From: Tritrichomonas foetus
Taxonomy: Eukaryota > Parabasalia > Tritrichomonadida > Tritrichomonadidae
DNA: 64,000 nt
Direction: 5' to 3'
Assembly (NCBI GenBank): GCA_001839685.1
Contig: MLAK01001448.1
Coordinates: 57,180 to 121,179 of the forward strand
Part shown: piece by piece, positions 19,387-30,500 of the stretch
How positions within the stretch are numbered: the stretch's first letter is position 1
Layout: each line of letters opens with the position of its first letter
Made by a program: the position numbers and the translations under genes
The notes under the pieces: model-generated
Seen by the model: the letters and a program-made list of their open reading frames with translations, nothing else
Told to the model about the DNA's origin: nothing
Database searches by the model: none

Positions 19387-21183
19387 ATGTTTGTAACACC
19401 TTCTCCTCAAATGCTGATGCACTACAAAAGTAGCTATTACGGAAACCAGCTACTGACTGTAGAATTTATTTCTCAAAACGATGATCGAATTGATTTTCCT
19501 CGAAATTTCTCCCAATTAATTCTCGACATCAATTTTGCTTATTCTGTCAATCGAAAGTTGTTTGTGAACAAAACCAGAGTTTACACGACATCTCTTCTAT
19601 CTCAATTTAAACTTTACGATAGTCCTTACAAGTCAATTTATCTCGCGTTATTAGCAAATAAATTTGACCTTCAATATTCAGCAATTCATTGTTTCACAGA
19701 AGCAGCCAAAACAGGATCAACGGACGCCATGAATATAATTGGTCGAATTTACGAAGAGCAACAAATCAAAACAGATTTAGCATTGAAATGGTTTTCAAGA
19801 GCGCATCGATTAAATTCAATAGATTCTTTACAAAATTTGGGTAATCACTTTTTGAATAGTGGAGATAATGTTAAAGCCCTATATTTCTTACAAAAACATT
19901 TTGCTGAAACCAACTCCATTTTAACTGCTGTCCAAATTGCAACAATTCTTAAAAACATGAACAATAAAGCTCTTTCGATGAAGTGGTTGAAATTCTGTGC
20001 TGCTCATGGAATCCAATCAGCTGTTGGAGAAATAGTAATGATTTCAGGAGTAGATCCTTCAGCATATCAAGCATTTTTCTTATGGCTTTCTACCGCAACT
20101 CGTTTTAATGTACAATTAGGAAATAATTCGCAGTTTCATTTTTCTTTGTACTTGAGAGCCAATTTTTCAAACGATTATTCAATTCCGCCAATTAATACAA
20201 TCCAACAACAAGTTCAACTTCCCGAACCATTTGTACAAACATCGACAACTAAAAACATTATCCAACATAAAGAACCAGTTCAATATCATTCAATTTGGAA
20301 TCAACAGCAAAAACATTCACAAATTTCGTTTAATTCTTTATTTTCAATGAACAGCAATGAGAAAAATTCATCAAAGCAAACGACTAAACCTATAACCAAA
20401 CAAACAAACAATTCAACCAGTAACTTAACAAATACTCTCACAGATAATTTCACGAATGTTGGAAATAATAAACAAAATAATAGTAAAATGAATAACAAAC
20501 AAGGTCAAAAAAGCTATCAGCAAAATATATATTTGTTTCCATCTGATTCGAAATCGCAACTTCTTCTATCTGTGTTTGAGTGTTGTTCGCCTGATATTAA
20601 TAAAAGAAATCTTATTTATGCTGCTTTTCTACTTAAAAAGTTACAATTTCAAACGAATTTTGGGATTTTTCAATCTGGAATTTGGTTGTCGAAATGTAAA
20701 AGTAGAAATTCTGATGATTTATTAAAATGTGGCTTTATTTGTTGCTTATTAAATGATTACGCATCTGCTTATGAACTGTTTTTGAAATCATCTAATCTTG
20801 GAAATGATGATGCAACTTTAATGTGTGGAATCATTCTTTATCATGGATTGATTAATGGTGAAAGAAATATTGGACGGGGACTTTTCTTTTTATCAAGGAA
20901 TGTCACTGATCCAGTATCATTGATATACATTGGAACAGCAAGTAATGAAATGCACTGGCTGAAGAATGCTGCTGTTTTATGGAAAATGGAAGTAAAGTCA
21001 GGTGAAATTTATGAAAAAGTAGGTGATATGTTCTTTCAAGGAATAAAATTACCGAAAAAATTGGATATTGCAAAATTGTGGTATGGTGTGGCAATGGCGA
21101 AATATGAAAAATATGGGTTTGAAACAAATGATATCATTAAGAAAATATCGGATGCTGCTTTTGATGAAAACTCAATTGCATAG
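19387..21183 (+). CDS. Sel1-like repeat protein
   Basis: 598 residues. Two blocks of Sel1-like helix pairs, at about 75-250 and 400-590, contain typical pieces such as GSTDAMNIIGRIYEEQQIKT, DLALKWFSRAH, YELFLKSSNLGNDDATLMCG and KVGDMFFQGIKLPKKLDIAK. Gly and Ala occur at the Sel1 positions. A low-complexity Asn/Thr/Gln-rich insert lies between (about 275-385). Sel1 proteins are scaffolds in ER quality control and signalling. No membrane segment or signal peptide is visible here, so a cytosolic adaptor is more likely than an Hrd3/SEL1L relative. Confidence 0.75.
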   Translation: MFVTPSPQMLMHYKSSYYGNQLLTVEFISQNDDRIDFPRNFSQLILDINFAYSVNRKLFVNKTRVYTTSLLSQFKLYDSPYKSIYLALLANKFDLQYSAIHCFTEAAKTGSTDAMNIIGRIYEEQQIKTDLALKWFSRAHRLNSIDSLQNLGNHFLNSGDNVKALYFLQKHFAETNSILTAVQIATILKNMNNKALSMKWLKFCAAHGIQSAVGEIVMISGVDPSAYQAFFLWLSTATRFNVQLGNNSQFHFSLYLRANFSNDYSIPPINTIQQQVQLPEPFVQTSTTKNIIQHKEPVQYHSIWNQQQKHSQISFNSLFSMNSNEKNSSKQTTKPITKQTNNSTSNLTNTLTDNFTNVGNNKQNNSKMNNKQGQKSYQQNIYLFPSDSKSQLLLSVFECCSPDINKRNLIYAAFLLKKLQFQTNFGIFQSGIWLSKCKSRNSDDLLKCGFICCLLNDYASAYELFLKSSNLGNDDATLMCGIILYHGLINGERNIGRGLFFLSRNVTDPVSLIYIGTASNEMHWLKNAAVLWKMEVKSGEIYEKVGDMFFQGIKLPKKLDIAKLWYGVAMAKYEKYGFETNDIIKKISDAAFDENSIA

Positions 21184-21638
21184 TACATTTTTTTCTTTCT
21201 ATTCTTATTATTTTTTTGTATAAAGATATGTTTTGAGACTTACTTTTTCTTTTTTATTCTGTGTTATTTCTCTGGATGTTATCTTTTGGGGAAATAACAT
21301 TCGCCAAGGAAAAAAAGCTGTTCGTGCAATTCTTACGATGAAAATATAGTGGTTATCCATTAATAACTGCAAACACATGATTTAATGATTCGATGAATGA
21401 AAAATACCTCATACAATTCCAACTCATACAATTTCAACACAGACAACTCCAACTCAGACAATTCCAACTCAGACAATTCCATCATAAACAGCAGTTTTCC
21501 CCTTCTCATTTCTCTTGTGAAAATATTTTCTGTTCAGAAAAGAATCATTATGAGGCGAAATTGTCTGAGGGGATTTACAAATACAATATATGGGTTAAAA
21601 CTAAAGAATATTTAGAACACATAAAAAATAATATGAAA
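21184..21638. other. convergent spacer with hairpin and short tandem repeat
   Basis: Contains a 9-bp perfect inverted repeat (21262-21270 and 21291-21299, loop 20 nt) after the Sel1 gene, and a 15-bp tandem repeat at about 21412-21482. The two ORFs across the repeat are low-complexity and not believed. Confidence 0.45.
21412..21482. repeat. 15-bp tandem repeat
   Basis: Four to five imperfect copies of AACTCAGACAATTCC (or near variants) in a row between convergent genes. Confidence 0.75.
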
Positions 21639-22226
21639 TCATGAACAGCAAAATAAATCAGAGCGTGGATTGTGAACTCTTTCAACCTCCAGTCGGACAC
21701 AGTTTTCAACAGCGTGGTCGGTCACTGCAACAATCTCGCCAACAGCCAAAAAGAGGTTCGGTACATTCAAGCCTGTTGCAGCCGATGTTCGAATAATTCG
21801 AATGCTATTTTCTTTGCACCACTGTTTAGCTTCATTGAATGGCACTTCTTCATCTTGATCACATTTATTGTCAGCAACAACGAATTTATCAATTCCATAA
21901 TCATCAACAAGTGACTTATGAATTTTTTTCATGTTTTCAAACGTTGAAAGCTTTGTTTGGTCGTATACCAAAATTGCACATTCGACTGATCGAAAATAAA
22001 ACGGCTGAATGGCTTGGAACTTTTCTTCACCGGCAGTATCCCAAATGGAAAGTGGGATTTCTACATCGAGATATCTGATAGTAGCATCGAATATTTGACA
22101 TGCGATAGTATTCGAAAGGGGATGCGGTAGATTTTTATAAGTGTTAATTAAAGATGTTTTACCAACACCTGAGTCTCCAACGAGGATAATTTTTTTCGAG
22201 GTAATTCGATTTTGGCTATTTTTCAT
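21639..22226 (-). CDS. Rab-family small GTPase
   Basis: 195 residues. G1 P-loop is GDSGVGKTS (about residue 18), G3 is WDTAGEEKFQ, G4 is NKCD and the G5 region reads TSAATG where most Rabs have a TSAK-type motif. Switch I reads NTIACQIF. The C-terminus ends FCCS, with two Cys for geranylgeranylation. Rabs switch between GTP and GDP to direct vesicle traffic. Subfamily cannot be assigned. All catalytic elements, including the Gly-Glu-Glu at G3, are present except that the residue after Gly-Glu is Glu rather than Gln/Leu, as in normal Rabs (GQE is Ras). It is divergent to the UBL gene. Confidence 0.9.
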   Translation of the reverse strand: MKNSQNRITSKKIILVGDSGVGKTSLINTYKNLPHPLSNTIACQIFDATIRYLDVEIPLSIWDTAGEEKFQAIQPFYFRSVECAILVYDQTKLSTFENMKKIHKSLVDDYGIDKFVVADNKCDQDEEVPFNEAKQWCKENSIRIIRTSAATGLNVPNLFLAVGEIVAVTDHAVENCVRLEVERVHNPRSDLFCCS

Positions 22227-22663
22227 TATGTTGAAGAGATGTCCTTTTTGAATAGCAATTTGGCGATTTTAAATATGACATTTGATATAAAAAGTTTTCG
22301 ATCATTTAATAATTCATATTGAATTTTTTTCAGATAATTAAGTTCGATTTGAATTACTATATGAAATTTCTTTCAAAATAAAGACAATTATCATCTCAAA
22401 ATGGTTTTGAATGATTAATCTCTTGGAAAATTTTTTTAGATGAATTCAGATTCGTTATTTTTGATAAATACATTTACTAAATTCCATGAACAAATACAAC
22501 AATATTTCATTCTGATACTTTGAAAGGGATGTATCTTACAAATTCTGAAAAAATTATGATTCAATACATTTTATATATAAAATCTTTTGAAAAATTCATC
22601 AGATTTGCAAGTGAATTTTAAAATCATAAACGATAGATATTCTGTTGAAACTAACAAATTTTT
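22227..22663. other. divergent spacer
   Basis: Carries CCTTTTTGAA at 22243-22252 close to the Rab start and AAACG at 22628-22632 close to the UBL gene start. A 35-codon coding-like stretch at 22441-22548 is noted but not claimed. Confidence 0.4.
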
Positions 22664-23287
22664 ATGGCTCTTCGAACATCATCCCTTCCTTTGGGTCATA
22701 TGGCCCGAATTTTCATTTCGGGATCAATAAATACGACCGTGGTTGTGAATTTAACAGATACTGTCTCTTCAATTTTATCAATTGTCGGAAAATCAGATGC
22801 TCGAGTTATTTTTAGCGGACAAGTGTTGAGCCCAGCCTTATCCCTCATGTTCTATGGTATTGGGGATGGATCCCAAGTGATTCTTCTCACCCCGGAGAAT
22901 ACATATCAGCCGCCGAAACCTCAAGGATTATATCGAAATAATTCATACACGCGCCTCATCAACGACGAGTCGAAAAGGGTCCAGAAATTCTTCGAAGAAA
23001 AATGTGCGGGAAAGGTTCGCGATCCAGAAGCAGTTTTACAGCGTTTTCAAGATGCCACAAATCCAATGACGGCATTGGAGTCAGCCAGAATTACAGACGT
23101 TTACAGATCTCGAATAGAAGCAAATACAAACTCGTTCAGAAGACTCTGCAAAAAGTACAGAAGCCTCGTCGAACTCGAACGATGTCCGAAAATGTCGACT
23201 CCAACAATTTTACCAGAAAAAGCAGAAGAACCATCTACTGAGCTACTACCGGAATTGATACAACAGCCCATCAATAATATATCATGA
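22664..23287 (+). CDS. ubiquitin-like-domain protein
   Basis: 207 residues. About residues 13-80 (ARIFISGSINTTVVVNLTDT, helix, DARVIFSGQVLSPALSL, ... GSQVILL) follow the beta-grasp order of ubiquitin, with a phenylalanine-rich strand and a Gly-loop. After a Tyr/Pro linker there is a helical region (DESKRVQKFFEEKCAGKV) that may be a binding helix. A C-terminal diglycine is absent, so it is a domain, not a modifier. No enzymatic motif. The next gene (23713) has a related-looking N-terminus on the same strand, 425 bp away. Function unknown. Confidence 0.6.
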   Translation: MALRTSSLPLGHMARIFISGSINTTVVVNLTDTVSSILSIVGKSDARVIFSGQVLSPALSLMFYGIGDGSQVILLTPENTYQPPKPQGLYRNNSYTRLINDESKRVQKFFEEKCAGKVRDPEAVLQRFQDATNPMTALESARITDVYRSRIEANTNSFRRLCKKYRSLVELERCPKMSTPTILPEKAEEPSTELLPELIQQPINNIS

Positions 23288-23712
23288 TTTTATTTGGAGA
23301 TTCTTATTTATATTTTTTATTTGATTAAAGTGAACATTTCGAAATTTTTTATTTTTTATTTTATTTTCTTTTTCTTTATCAAATTTTTTTATTTTAATTG
23401 TTTCTTGCTTGGTCGATAGGTTTTATGTGATTTTATCATTTAATTAAATGCTAAAAACTATAAAGATAACAAAAATGTGAAAATTAGGCTATTTGTGATA
23501 TTTTATATGTCGTTAATCGACAATTCCAGTATAACCTAAAACCGTTTTTTCAAAATCTCTACTTTTTCAATTGTTATATGGTTGTCCAATAATTTTCTCA
23601 AAAACTGATTCATGAAGCTTGGGTAATACCATATAAACTATACAAATTTCTATAGAAAAATTGAACAGGAAATGATCGTTTTATCTTCATTGCCGTTTAG
23701 AATTAACAAGAA
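23288..23712. other. T-rich spacer and promoter of the P-loop gene
   Basis: T-rich 3' region of the UBL gene, then AT-rich DNA. CCGTTTAG at 23693-23700, 12 nt before the ATG, matches the same octamer just before the ARM gene start on the minus strand. Confidence 0.45.
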
Positions 23713-25662
23713 ATGTCCTCGCGCTCAAGTGTTTCATCAACGAAAGTACAATATGCCTTTATCAGACCACATAACAAAAAGACAGCAGTTCCGAAAAAAG
23801 TTTTAATTCCCAAATCTATGAACACTTTCAAGCGAACAATTCAAAAAGCATTTGGAGAAGCTAATCCACCTCGTTCAATTCAGAACGAAATTGGAGAAAC
23901 AATATCAGATATTCGTGATGTAACGGCAGGAATCAAACTTTTTGCTGTATTTAAGTCCGGCAAGAATGGAGATTCTTTAACACAATCTGGCTCAATTGTG
24001 TCTGATGCAGAAAGCGTGAGTTCAATGCAATCTCAGCCAGTTACAATGTACAATGAGATCTCCATTGACGATTCTGCTTCAAACGCTGGGTCGAATATAT
24101 CAGATGTTAAATATCAATCAGGTGCCAAAAACTTATTTGGTGTTTCTCCAGAAAAAGCAATTCGACTCAATTCGCCAAAGAAAGAAAATGAAGATTGTAA
24201 CCAAAGCATGCTTTCCGAATCAACAAGTTATTCTGATGATGGCGCCGATCAACATCCCTTACCGGAAAATGAAGATCCCGATTATGATGAAGAAGTTGGA
24301 GCTGAAGAAGAGGAAGAAGTCGCTTATGACGAAAAGAATGTCAAATCAAGCTCAGATTTAATTACTTCCTGTATTCCAGTTGAAGAAAATGTTGTTGCTG
24401 AAGCATATTCTCAATTGATTCCAGAAAGCAAATTAATGTTAGATGAGATTTTTGTGTTGGAAGATGAACAAAAAGTTCGATTTTTCAATGAAATGATGAA
24501 AATTCTTGATGAACAAGGTTTTAATCCAAATATAGCCAATCTTTCAAATGCAGATCTTCTTATTTCTAAAGCTAAGTGTTATTTATCTCAGCACCGCATA
24601 ACAAATCCTATCAATTCTTCTTATATGTTTCATTCAGCGATTGTTGGACCACCAAAAAGTGGAAAGTCCACTTTTCTTGGTATTCTTACACAACAAATTT
24701 TATATGATATGATTATTACTAATAGCTGGAAGAAAACATTTTTATTTGTTGCTGATTTGGATAAGCTAATGAGTGGATATCAAGATATTCAATCTTTCTA
24801 TCATCTTTTTGTTCATCATATTTTCACACTTTTAATGGCACAACTTCCATCAATGATTCAATATTTACCAAAAGTTGAACAAGCATTTTTATCAATTACT
24901 TCAATGTCATCAAGAATGGAATCTCTTCCACTTCCAAGGAAACTTACACAAAGTCTTGAACATAGAAAGCTGTCTGCAGAATTACAATCAATTGGATCTT
25001 CATTAGCAGCAATTTGGTTTGATCCATCTTCTTTAAATCAATGGATAACAAGTCTTGTTATGCTTCCATCTATTTTGGCACGCGCTTTTGGATTTCATGA
25101 TTGTATATTTGTGTTGGATCACTTCGAATCATGCTCTGTTTCAATGGAACCATTATATCCATTTGAGGATTCTCAACCAATTATGTTTGTTCATGAATTT
25201 TGGAAATATGCGATTCAAAGCTATCCATTCATTTTAAGCACAGGAGATGAAAATGCTCTTACTGACTCACTTACAATTGTAGATGAAACAAGCATCGATT
25301 TATTATCAGATATAGAGTTCATTTCTCTTTTAGATTTGGTTGAAGAATTCCCATATGATGATATGGAACTCAACATTGATTTCGAAGATGAAAATCAGGT
25401 TTCTCTTAAACTCGTTGGTTCTTCATGCGGTGGAATTCCGATTTTCACCAAGCAATGGGAAAAGATTAATAAGTCAATTGATAGAATCGAGGGAATAGAA
25501 GAAGGAACTGAAGAATATGAAGAAGCCTTATGCGAAATGATATCAGAGACAGAAACTTTGTTGTTCCTTCTCATACAAAGAGAACAAGGTGATCCAAATG
25601 ATAGTATTGAAGATCAGAGATTTGGAGTTTACAATGTTCATCGAAGATGTCTCTCAAAATGA
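23713..25662 (+). CDS. P-loop NTPase-like protein with beta-grasp N-terminus
   Basis: 649 residues. Residues about 11-85 form a doublecortin/ubiquitin-like segment (VQYAFIRPHN, KKVLIPKSMNTFKRTIQKAF, IKLFAVF). A long Ser/Glu/Asp-rich region (about 90-210, with poly-Glu) follows. A Walker A motif GPPKSGKST sits at 312-320. A Walker-B-like hydrophobic strand ending in Asp, CIFVLDHFE, has its Asp at 469. Downstream is helical, without a sensor motif I can name. The order suggests a STAND/AAA-like ATP- or GTP-binding switch joined to a protein-interaction domain. I do not recognise this combination from any described family. Confidence 0.65.
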   Translation: MSSRSSVSSTKVQYAFIRPHNKKTAVPKKVLIPKSMNTFKRTIQKAFGEANPPRSIQNEIGETISDIRDVTAGIKLFAVFKSGKNGDSLTQSGSIVSDAESVSSMQSQPVTMYNEISIDDSASNAGSNISDVKYQSGAKNLFGVSPEKAIRLNSPKKENEDCNQSMLSESTSYSDDGADQHPLPENEDPDYDEEVGAEEEEEVAYDEKNVKSSSDLITSCIPVEENVVAEAYSQLIPESKLMLDEIFVLEDEQKVRFFNEMMKILDEQGFNPNIANLSNADLLISKAKCYLSQHRITNPINSSYMFHSAIVGPPKSGKSTFLGILTQQILYDMIITNSWKKTFLFVADLDKLMSGYQDIQSFYHLFVHHIFTLLMAQLPSMIQYLPKVEQAFLSITSMSSRMESLPLPRKLTQSLEHRKLSAELQSIGSSLAAIWFDPSSLNQWITSLVMLPSILARAFGFHDCIFVLDHFESCSVSMEPLYPFEDSQPIMFVHEFWKYAIQSYPFILSTGDENALTDSLTIVDETSIDLLSDIEFISLLDLVEEFPYDDMELNIDFEDENQVSLKLVGSSCGGIPIFTKQWEKINKSIDRIEGIEEGTEEYEEALCEMISETETLLFLLIQREQGDPNDSIEDQRFGVYNVHRRCLSK

Positions 25663-26261
25663 TTATAATTCAAATGTCTGCTTCCAAATGTGATAATAAT
25701 TATTATGCATCACTTTTTTTGTTTATCTGATAAAAACTAAATTCTAAATCCTCTGTTTATCTTTTTAAAAAATCGAATTTTCCAATTTCGTTGAATGAAA
25801 ATTCGAAACTCAGTTATATAAATTGACAATTTATTTGGTCACTTTTCTCAATTCCTCTGACCTCAAAAAACTACACATGAATCATCCTATGTGATTCTAG
25901 TCTAAATCTGATCGTTTTTGGGATAACAGAATATCTTGTAAGCCTGTCATAATAAATAATATTTTTTAAATAGGTGGTAAAATTATTCAAAGTCAACTCG
26001 AATTCGAGCAATGTAGCTATTGATTATGAAGAGATATGGATCACTCAAATGTTTCTGAATACTTTGAATATTTTCTTTGATGTAATTCAAAGAGTCAAAT
26101 TACGCACAAAAGCTCCACATTGGTTGAAACTTTTTAAATAATATTGAATATTTATTAATAGAAAATTTGATGTGAGTCATGAAAAAGTGAGAAATCGTAC
26201 GATTTATAAATAAATCTTTTTGATGTGGTATAATTTCATTTCACTTTTATTCTAGATACAA
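25663..26261. other. upstream region of the aldo-keto reductase gene
   Basis: AT-rich 599 bases. TGAAAAAGTG lies at 26180-26189 and an initiator-like TCACTTTTATTC at 26241-26252, 10 nt before the start codon. Nothing else is recognised. Confidence 0.4.
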
Positions 26262-27188
26262 ATGGATACATTCCCACGCAATGGACTTGGCACATTAAAC
26301 ATGCCAAATAATGAATCCGGAACAGAAGCTGTTAGATGTGCAATAGAAGATGCAGGTTACCGAATGATTGATTGTGCAGTTCATTATAATAATCACGAAG
26401 CTGTTGGGCGTGCTTTCCATGATGTTTTAACAAGAGGTGTGGTTAAAAGGGAAGAATTATGGATTACAACCAAGCTACCAAACTACCGACACAAGCCAGA
26501 AGAAGTTGAGGCAGAATGTCGACAAAATTTGAAAGATTTACAACTTGATTATCTTGATCTTTATTTAGTTCACTGGCCAATTTCCTATGATGAACCAACA
26601 TCAAAACAAATTGCAACATTTCCACTCAACGATTATGGAGCTATTGCGCAAACCCACGTTCCATTTATTGACACATGGAATGAAATGGAGAAACTTGTTG
26701 AAAAAGGATTAGTTAAACATATTGGTGTATGTAACATGACAATAGAAATGCTTGAAAGAATTCGTTATGAACCACGTGTTAAAATTCAACCATATGTTAA
26801 CCAAGTTGAATGTCATTTATACATGCAACAAGGACCACTTGTGGATTATTGCACAAAGAGAAAGATGCATATTACTGGATTCTTCTTATTTGGTGGTGAT
26901 GGACATATTCCAGGACCACGTTTACTTGAAGATCCTGTTTTACAAGAGGTTGCTAAAGAAGTTGGACGACCAGCAGGATCAGTCGCTATCAAATTTGTAT
27001 TAAACTTATCACCAATCATGACTGTAATTGTAAAAAGTTCGTCATTGGCACATCAAAAATCAAACTTAAATACTAATTTCGAATTAACTGAAGACCAAAT
27101 GAACAGATTACGTTCACGTCAACGCTTTAGATATGCTAATGAAGTTGAAGCTATTTATAAGAGCAATATTTTTAGTGATGCTTACTAA
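26262..27188 (+). CDS. aldo-keto reductase
   Basis: 308 residues of the (beta/alpha)8 AKR fold. The catalytic tetrad can be read: Asp in RMIDCAVHYNN, Tyr in the same motif, Lys in TTKLPN, His in LVHWP. The NADPH-side motifs GVCNMTIEMLERI and QVECHLY and the late IKFVLNLSPIMTVIVKSSS are also present. The very N-terminus (MDTFPRNGLGTLNMP) is shorter than usual, lacking the first beta-hairpin. These enzymes reduce aldehydes and ketones with NADPH in the cytosol. The substrate is not predictable. Confidence 0.9.
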   Translation: MDTFPRNGLGTLNMPNNESGTEAVRCAIEDAGYRMIDCAVHYNNHEAVGRAFHDVLTRGVVKREELWITTKLPNYRHKPEEVEAECRQNLKDLQLDYLDLYLVHWPISYDEPTSKQIATFPLNDYGAIAQTHVPFIDTWNEMEKLVEKGLVKHIGVCNMTIEMLERIRYEPRVKIQPYVNQVECHLYMQQGPLVDYCTKRKMHITGFFLFGGDGHIPGPRLLEDPVLQEVAKEVGRPAGSVAIKFVLNLSPIMTVIVKSSSLAHQKSNLNTNFELTEDQMNRLRSRQRFRYANEVEAIYKSNIFSDAY

Positions 27189-27450
27189 ACAGCTTGACTG
27201 AATTCCAAATAAAATCAATCACAATCTTTTATCTCTTAAATTTTTTCTTTTCGTGTCATTTGGGGAATTTAAGATATTCATATTAGTATAATCAAATGGG
27301 GAAAATTATGAAAACATTTTTCACAGTTTGACTATGTTTTGCAGACATCGCTAAAAACGCATTATTAGCATAATTTTTCGAATCTCTTTATAAATATTAA
27401 AGCTCAACGAATAAATATTATTGTGAATTATTTTTGTTCATTGTCATTTA

Positions 27451-27491
<41 letters not shown>

Positions 27492-27509
27492 GTTGCAGAC
27501 TTAATAACT
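27189..27509. other. convergent spacer with A37 homopolymer
   Basis: 321 bases, ending in a run of 37 A (27452-27488) just past the stop of the CYFIP-like gene on the other strand. No gene or RNA. Confidence 0.6.
27452..27488. repeat. A37 homopolymer
   Basis: 37 consecutive A, 22 nt beyond the CYFIP-like stop codon (as T37 in that sense). Confidence 0.95.
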
Positions 27510-30500
27510 TTAGTATGTAAAGTTTTGAACGAATGGTTGGAAGAACATGAGAGCCCAATCAACTGTAGCTGTGTCGTATTGAGAAACAGCGAGGAATCTG
27601 AGTGTCTTCTCGTCAGCCATTCCGGACATATCAGTTTCATGGTGGCGTTGCATCTTCCTTCCGATGCCGAGGAGACGGTTAAGGTCGGTTTGACCAGTGA
27701 TGAGAAGGATGATTGCTGCACAAACCATGACACCTTGTCCATGCTTTGAAAATCCAGATGCGGCATCACCAACTCTGATTGACTCAGTCAAACAGTAAAC
27801 GAATTCAACAACACTCCAAGTGCAAGCGAAACCTTGCATTTGTGTGAAATCTTGAAGTCTTGGATTTGGTTCTTCGAAATCTTTGTTATTTTGTTGAATG
27901 AGGGAAGCGAATGCCTTCATTGACATAGCCATCATTAATTGTTGGGAATTTTCTGCAACTGTCATTGGCCTAGCAGTGACAATCTTAATGGCATCTCGGA
28001 ATTCAGCATCGAATAATTTTTCGATTTCATCTCTTGGTGTATTGTTTTCATCAACACTTCTAAGATAGGACATGATTTGGACAACATTGAACTCTTTCAT
28101 TGATAAAGCTTCATCGATAAGTTCGGCTACAATGAACAAGTTTCCAAGTGTTTGCATGTCTTTAAGAAGAGATGATATACCATTATCGTTTAAGAAGAAT
28201 TTATAAGCAGCTTCATATCTAGTGAAGGCTGTGTGTGCTGATGTTCCAAAAGGTGCATCTTTAATACGTGTTAATCTAACGCTTACATTTCTATACTTTT
28301 CAAGGAATGATGCAAATGCTTTTTGAATGCTATCTTGAAGCTTTGTTGCAAGATAAACAACTGAGCCATCACTGATTTGTCTAATCATTACATTAAAGTG
28401 GTGAACTGTAATAAAAGCGACTGTTGAATCAAGTGCATCCTTCAAGATACGGCCAAGAGTTAACTTACCGAGTGAATCGGCTGGGAGTTGAAGCTTCTTG
28501 GCAGGCATTAAACGAAGTGGATTGATGGAAAGGGAATAATTTCTAACAACGTTTCTAAAGAGTGTTTGTGTAACGTCGTTGAGATATTTGGAAGAGAATC
28601 CTTGAAGCATGTTATCCCATTTGGCAGTCCTTTCAACATCCTTGAATGGCATTAATGAAAGACCTTGTTCCATCAACAATCTGTGTGTTTCACGAATGAT
28701 GTTGAGAACACGGGAAATTGCAAGTGATGCAACAATACCAAGATCTTGAGCAAGTTTGTATAGTTGGGCAACAGAGTTGTTTAATTCTTCAGCAACACGT
28801 GGTGCAATTAATGACTTCAATGCAATTTGCTTGGAAAGAAGATAGTATTGATTCTGTTGAAGAAGAGTTCTTAATCTGTAAGCTTGTGAGTGTGGCCAGT
28901 GACGTGCATGTGTCTTCTTTAAGTGACTGATAACTTTATCTGGAAGTTGTCTTAATGTAGCAAATGTTCTGTATGCGTTGAAAGTGAATTCACCGATTAA
29001 GTTGGAAAGAGTATCCAAACAAACTCGAGCTTCTGCTTTGATTTCATCAAGCATGAGTCTTGAATGATGTTTACTGGCGGCAACAGAAGCAGCATCATCG
29101 TAAATAGAAAGTGGGTAGAAGATAATTTCTGTGAGTTCTGGTTGAACGTAATTATCAAGAGCGAATTGGCAAAGAATGAATGGCAAAGATGATTTAGCTG
29201 GGAATTGAACTGCGCTGTTCATATCAAGTTGAACTTCTTTGAAGTAGAAGCAGCTTTGATCAGCTGCTTCAGAAAGAGTTTGTTCGAAAGAAATGAGTGC
29301 AACCCAATTAGCTGAATCAGCAACAAATGTTTGAAGACGCTTAAGATCAGTTTCGTGGAATGCAACTTTGCTCTTCAATAATTTCTTGGATGGTTGTAAG
29401 AAAGAAGCTTCATTGGTGATCATGTGTTGGATTTGGATACGAACAAGTTCGATAAGTTGTGGTGATGGTGGTGAGAAACGAAGTGGAATTTCATGTCTCT
29501 TTCCTTTCAAGTCGGATGACTTCTTTGCAATGATTTGGGAGTTTTCAGAAGCGAAATAATCACCAGCAACAGCTCTAACTTGGTCAATTACGTTTTTCAT
29601 TGACTTCTTCTTCCTTTTGGCACGAACGGCGGTCTTTTCGAGGATGTTTTTAATAAACTCTTGGAAGGTTTGGTGAACAGCTGTGCACATTTTTGGATAA
29701 AGACTTGGTGTATTTGTACGAATAAGGTCGTTCAATTCACGGCAAAGTGCAATAAGTTGGAGCATAGCCTTTAATTCGAGTTGTGAATAACCAGCACGAA
29801 CAGCTCGTTCGTAAGGCTTCATATCTTTTGGTTCTGCTGGTGGCTTGTCGAGTTTAGCAGCGTATAGTTCACGTAAAGCGTTAGTTGTTGTAGCAATGAG
29901 TTTAATGGCTTCGATAACTGCAGCAATAACAGCTTGGCTAGATTCCAAATCAGCCGCATTTTGCAATGATGATGTTTCATGGTGAAGTTTTGTGGAAACA
30001 TCGGAAAACTTGGCACGAAGAGTCTTGATGACTCTTGTGAGATCAATAGGCTGTGGCGTAAGTGTAATTCCATGATTCTTGAAAATGTCAAGTGGCTGAA
30101 GGTATGAAATGATGTTCATTGAATATTCGTGAATAAGGGGAATGTATGGACATGTTTCGAAGACTGTTTTGATTGCTGGAAGTTCAGTTGGTGGAATTGC
30201 TAGTGGGCAAAGCTTCATAAAGAAGGCCAAAGAAATCATTAAAACATATTTATGCTCAGCAATGACGCTATTCTCGTTTTGGAGTTCGACTTTGATGTAG
30301 TTGTAAAAGATTCCTGTCACTTTTTGAAGGATGTCTGATTGTGTCGGCCTGAGGGCTTCAAATAGGCTCTTTTCAATAACGTCGGGATTATTCAAGAAGC
30401 TGTTGATGTTTTGGTTCAAAACATTTGCTCCTGAACCAGACAACTGAGCGAGTCCTGTGATATCGGCTTTAATTGAGCGCTTTGCTTGGTGTAATTTATC

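Noticed and set aside
21393..21644. 83- and 72-codon frames
   Set aside because: Built on the 15-bp tandem repeat, with monotonous composition.
27423..27772. Frames through the A37 run
   Set aside because: Poly-Lys or poly-Phe produced by the homopolymer, overlapping the CYFIP gene end.
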